A stretch of DNA of 36,780 bases from Clostridia bacterium (GTDB lineage Bacteria; Bacillota; Clostridia; Christensenellales; UBA1242): assembly GCA_017501645.1 (NCBI GenBank), contig JAFVWN010000019.1:1-36780 (forward strand). Direction: 5' to 3'. Every line of letters starts with the position of its first letter. Position 1 is the first letter of the stretch. The notes below the pieces were generated by a model. It was not told the DNA's origin. It worked only from the letters and a program-made list of their open reading frames with translations, and did not search any database. A program made the position numbers and the translations under genes. Positions 34,314 through 36,780 of the stretch are shown here, piece by piece.

Positions 34314-34342
34314 ATAATAGTATTAATTATAGTGTTTGTCAA
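34314..34342 (-). promoter_or_regulatory. Promoter of the ruvCAB-queA-tgt operon
   Basis: Minus strand TTGACA (34342-34337), exactly 17 nt, TATTAT (34319-34314), about 30 nt before the ruvC ATG. Positions 34343-34520 are AT-rich without a visible gene. No LexA (SOS) box was recognised. Confidence 0.8.
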
Positions 34343-34522
34343 ACAAATGAACGAATTTGAAACCAAATTTTAAAATGTAATCAACACCACCAAAAACATT
34401 AATTTTATACAATTACAAAATAAATATTTGTTATTTTGCTTGTTTTGATGCCGTTTTTACATTTTTATTTTTGTATTTTGCACTTTTTATTTATTTGATT
34501 TTTTTATAATAATTATTAAGCA

Positions 34523-34552
34523 CAAAATAAAAGAGCACATCTGTGCCCTTTT
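34523..34552 (-). terminator. Terminator after the repeat-protein gene
   Basis: Minus strand AAAAGGGCAC (34552-34543) pairs with GTGCTCTTTT (34538-34529) over 4 nt, with one G-U pair. A short T-rich stretch follows. Confidence 0.8.
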
Positions 34553-34553
34553 T

Positions 34554-36119
34554 CTATATTTTTTCTTCTTCATCATTTATTGTTTGTTTGTATTTTTTAT
34601 ACTCTTGAAGAGACATTTTTTTACTCGTCAATCTTTCTTTTGCATTTGGATTTTCACTAACATATTGAAAACCAAAATATTCAAGAGTATCCTTAACACT
34701 TTTTCCTATGATGCCAGAGTATGCTATGACAGACATTCCAACCTCGTCCAAATCATATATACTTTCTATCACTCCACCCTCTTTACCAAAATTAGTTTCA
34801 AGTAATCCTCTTACATAAGATTCAGTAAACTTTGTTTCACTAGCTATCCCACGATATTGAAACCCCAAGGCCATAAAAGTGTCTTCCATTGTTTTCTTAG
34901 CGCCACCTGGGAAAAACTTTTTAATTCTGTGAACAGCATAATATAGTTGAGGGTCATCTTGAGATAATCCATATACCTCACCATTCACACCATATTTTGA
35001 AACAAGTCTTTTGATAACATAATCTATATAATCAATTTCATAACTACACGCTGAAAAATACAAATTAGTATACTTTTCTACAAATTCACTCATATGCAGA
35101 TTTTCGTCTTTTGCAAATTTTCTTAACGCTTTTACAACTGTCTTATTTGCCCTAACACTATCTATACAACCAGAACCATCATCAAATCTTTTTAAATTTT
35201 CCAACACATCTTTTTTTGTTTGATGCTTCATTACTGGCTCTTCTCTATCAATATATATAGCATTTGGAACAAACTCAGATATAACAGAAGATAACTTTTC
35301 ACCATTTATTTTAGCTATTTGAATAAGCATTTTATATACAGTATCGCATCTATAAAACCCATTTACAACACCATTTTCATCCATACAAGAGGTAACAGCA
35401 TTGAAAACATTTTCTCTAAACTTTTTATCACTTCCAATATAAGCAGGGTTTTCTTTATCATACTTAGAAAGCTTATTCTTTATACCAACATAAGTATATT
35501 CTTGAAGTGGACTATTAAGCAGTTGGTTAACAGCTATCGTATAGCTACACTTGTTTTTTCTTGCAAGATATGACAAATAATGATGGGTTGAAGGAAATGT
35601 TTTCGCTAAGTTTACAATATTACCTTTCCTGTCTACACAACTTCTTATATTTGCAATATGCTCTTCAACCGAAATCGCCCTCTCATAAATCTCAGTAACT
35701 GAACAGCCATAGCCACGCAAAATTTCTTCAACTGACACTCCTTGTTTTTCCGCCCTATACTTAATAGCACTTCTTAAAGCTTCATCCTTGCCAAAGTCAA
35801 GTTTTTTAACCTTTTTACCAGTCTTATAATCGTCAACCTCAACCGCTATAGCTTCTAACCTGCTTAATATTGCTTCGTTTGAAAAATTTTGCTTTTTAGC
35901 CTGCTCATTAGTAACATATATAGCACCCGGAATAAGTTTTGCTATCATTTCTGCAATACTATGCATTTGCTCATTTTCAGGCAATCTCATATTCATTCTA
36001 TGATACCTATTTTTTAGATAAGTTCTAGTCTCTTTATCAACTGAAGCAATTCTTCCATCTTCACCCATTTGAGCCTTCAACTTATCAATAAAATAAGCTT
36101 CGCCTTTGCTATTTGACAT
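34554..36119 (-). CDS. Cytoplasmic multi-repeat protein of unknown function (521 aa)
   Basis: I do not recognise a family. No signal peptide or membrane helix is visible. The protein consists of about seven degenerate repeats of 55-90 residues, each with a hydrophobic helix, a turn of the type (D/N)G(x)(I/V), a helix centred on Leu/Tyr, and an ending of the type GxSVxExLxxxGFxY. Clearest examples are MGEDGRIASV (repeat 1), MDENGVVNGF, FGKEGGVIESI and SVKDTLEYFGFQYV (last). The pattern suggests an alpha-helical nucleic-acid- or protein-binding array, which is inference. The start ATG 36119 has AGGAGGAGG upstream, and the promoter (36181-36153) lies between it and a longer in-frame ATG at 36206. 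It is a single-gene transcript between ruvC and an SGNH hydrolase. Confidence 0.75.
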   Translation of the reverse strand: MSNSKGEAYFIDKLKAQMGEDGRIASVDKETRTYLKNRYHRMNMRLPENEQMHSIAEMIAKLIPGAIYVTNEQAKKQNFSNEAILSRLEAIAVEVDDYKTGKKVKKLDFGKDEALRSAIKYRAEKQGVSVEEILRGYGCSVTEIYERAISVEEHIANIRSCVDRKGNIVNLAKTFPSTHHYLSYLARKNKCSYTIAVNQLLNSPLQEYTYVGIKNKLSKYDKENPAYIGSDKKFRENVFNAVTSCMDENGVVNGFYRCDTVYKMLIQIAKINGEKLSSVISEFVPNAIYIDREEPVMKHQTKKDVLENLKRFDDGSGCIDSVRANKTVVKALRKFAKDENLHMSEFVEKYTNLYFSACSYEIDYIDYVIKRLVSKYGVNGEVYGLSQDDPQLYYAVHRIKKFFPGGAKKTMEDTFMALGFQYRGIASETKFTESYVRGLLETNFGKEGGVIESIYDLDEVGMSVIAYSGIIGKSVKDTLEYFGFQYVSENPNAKERLTSKKMSLQEYKKYKQTINDEEEKI

Positions 36120-36152
36120 AAAAAGCCTCCTCCTGCTCATAATATTTATTAT

Positions 36153-36181
36153 ATTATACCATAAAAGCACAAATTTTTCAA
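36153..36181 (-). promoter_or_regulatory. Promoter of the repeat-protein gene
   Basis: Minus strand TTGAAA (36181-36176), 17 nt, perfect TATAAT (36158-36153). It fixes the start of the gene at ATG 36119 or 36140-region codons downstream of the promoter, not at 36206. Confidence 0.75.
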
Positions 36182-36261
36182 TATATACATTAAACCAACT
36201 ATACATATGAACCTTTATTAAAAAAACAGCATTTTATAAATTTCTCACTTAAAAAGCAACA

Positions 36262-36291
36262 TAAAAAAAGAGCGAGCTATTGCCCACTCTT
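36262..36291 (-). terminator. Terminator after the right-edge SGNH gene
   Basis: Minus strand AAGAGTGGGC (36291-36282) pairs with GCTCGCTCTT (36277-36268) over 4 nt, with two G-U pairs, followed by seven T. Confidence 0.85.
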
Positions 36292-36303
36292 ATAGTTATT
36301 TTA

Positions 36304-36780
36304 TTATTCATCACCCACATAATAGTCAATTAAAACATCAAGGAAACAATCAGTAATCAAGTCCATACCTGCTTCATTTGGATGGATTTTGTCTGTATGC
36401 AAATAACTATGCATATTTGTCCATGTAATTCCGCTATCAACAGCAAGGTCAACTATTGGTAAGTTGAAATGCTCGGCAACATCTCTAATGTATTTGTTAT
36501 GCAATTCCCAAGAATTTTTATCAACTGAATACATATCTTCTGGAAGAAGTGTAAAGATAAAGATTTGAGATTGATTGTATTTTGTAAGCATTTTATGAAT
36601 CATAATTGCGTATGCATCTTTAAATTCTGTTGGAGTTGCGTAAGAGAATGTACCGTTGCCATTATCTGTAATAAGAGTATCAAAATTAATTTCTCCAGAA
36701 CCAACTTTAGACCTGTTAAAGTTATAGTCATTAATTCCAAGATAAACAGCAATCAAGTCAGGATTTGTTCCCATTCTTTC
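36304..36780 (-). CDS. SGNH/GDSL-type hydrolase, C-terminal part (5' end outside window)
   Basis: The frame is open to the right edge of the window, so the N-terminus, including the GDS nucleophile block, lies outside it. The visible 158 codons contain block III as LGINDYN (GxND) and block V as TDKIHPNEAG, which carries the catalytic Asp and His of SGNH esterases. There is no C-terminal repeat domain, unlike the lipoprotein at 26290-28872. The in-frame ATG at 36774 is internal to the fold and is not a credible start. Substrate unknown; carbohydrate esterase or lysophospholipase-like activity is possible. Confidence 0.8.
   Translation of the reverse strand, partial: ERMGTNPDLIAVYLGINDYNFNRSKVGSGEINFDTLITDNGNGTFSYATPTEFKDAYAIMIHKMLTKYNQSQIFIFTLLPEDMYSVDKNSWELHNKYIRDVAEHFNLPIVDLAVDSGITWTNMHSYLHTDKIHPNEAGMDLITDCFLDVLIDYYVGDE

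Overview
The window is AT-rich chromosomal DNA from a Gram-positive (Firmicutes/Clostridia-like) bacterium, probably an anaerobic host- or gut-associated lineage. This is inferred from the low GC content, strong AGGAGG-type ribosome binding sites, TTGACA/TATAAT promoters, the gene order (ruvC-ruvA-ruvB-queA-tgt-yajC; secD-secF-recJ-relA-rpsO-pnp), FeoAB iron uptake, a YlbJ-type sporulation membrane protein and large BspA-type leucine-rich-repeat surface proteins. I cannot name the species. Almost every gene lies on the minus strand, so transcription runs right to left. Only the ylbJ-like gene and a small DnaB-like ATPase gene lie on the plus strand.

Layout, left to right. 1-2100: a secreted BspA-type LRR protein with its own promoter and terminator. 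2134-5210: feoA-feoB and an overlapping RluA-family pseudouridine synthase. 5251-7783: rpsO-pnp with a structured leader. 7798-12214: recJ-relA. 12296-14699: secD-secF. 14840-19161: a 1310-residue BspA-type protein whose long leader contains a duplicated hairpin-rich element. 19191-20543: a TIGR04086/YrzE-type membrane protein and a PnuC-type transporter. 20604-21668: ylbJ (+). 21701-23787: alr-rsmD and a coiled-coil protein. 23872-25354: a short operon of an unknown protein, an SDR oxidoreductase and an AAC(6')-like acetyltransferase. 25456-26202: a lone DnaB-like ATPase (+). 26290-29014: a collagen-like, SGNH-hydrolase lipoprotein whose putative promoter contains a run of 12 G. 29111-34342: ruvC-ruvA-ruvB-queA-tgt-yajC. 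34554-36181: a cytoplasmic protein built of about seven degenerate repeats. 36304-end: the C-terminal part of a second SGNH hydrolase.

How it fits together. The backbone is housekeeping: Holliday junction processing (RuvABC), queuosine tRNA modification (QueA, Tgt), protein export (YajC, SecDF), recombination (RecJ), the stringent response (RelA), and ribosome/RNA turnover (S15, PNPase). In many bacteria tgt, yajC and secDF are neighbours. Here yajC is about 15 kb from secD, and the intervening DNA carries cell-surface and accessory genes. The most interesting signals are (i) the G12 tract between the -35 and -10 regions of the collagen-like lipoprotein gene, which looks like a phase-variation switch; (ii) the duplicated hairpin element in the leader of the large BspA gene; (iii) the multi-repeat 521-residue protein of unknown function; (iv) the stand-alone DnaB-like ATPase; and (v) a pair of mutually exclusive hairpins in the rpsO leader. 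No tRNA, rRNA, insertion sequence or convincing CRISPR array was seen.
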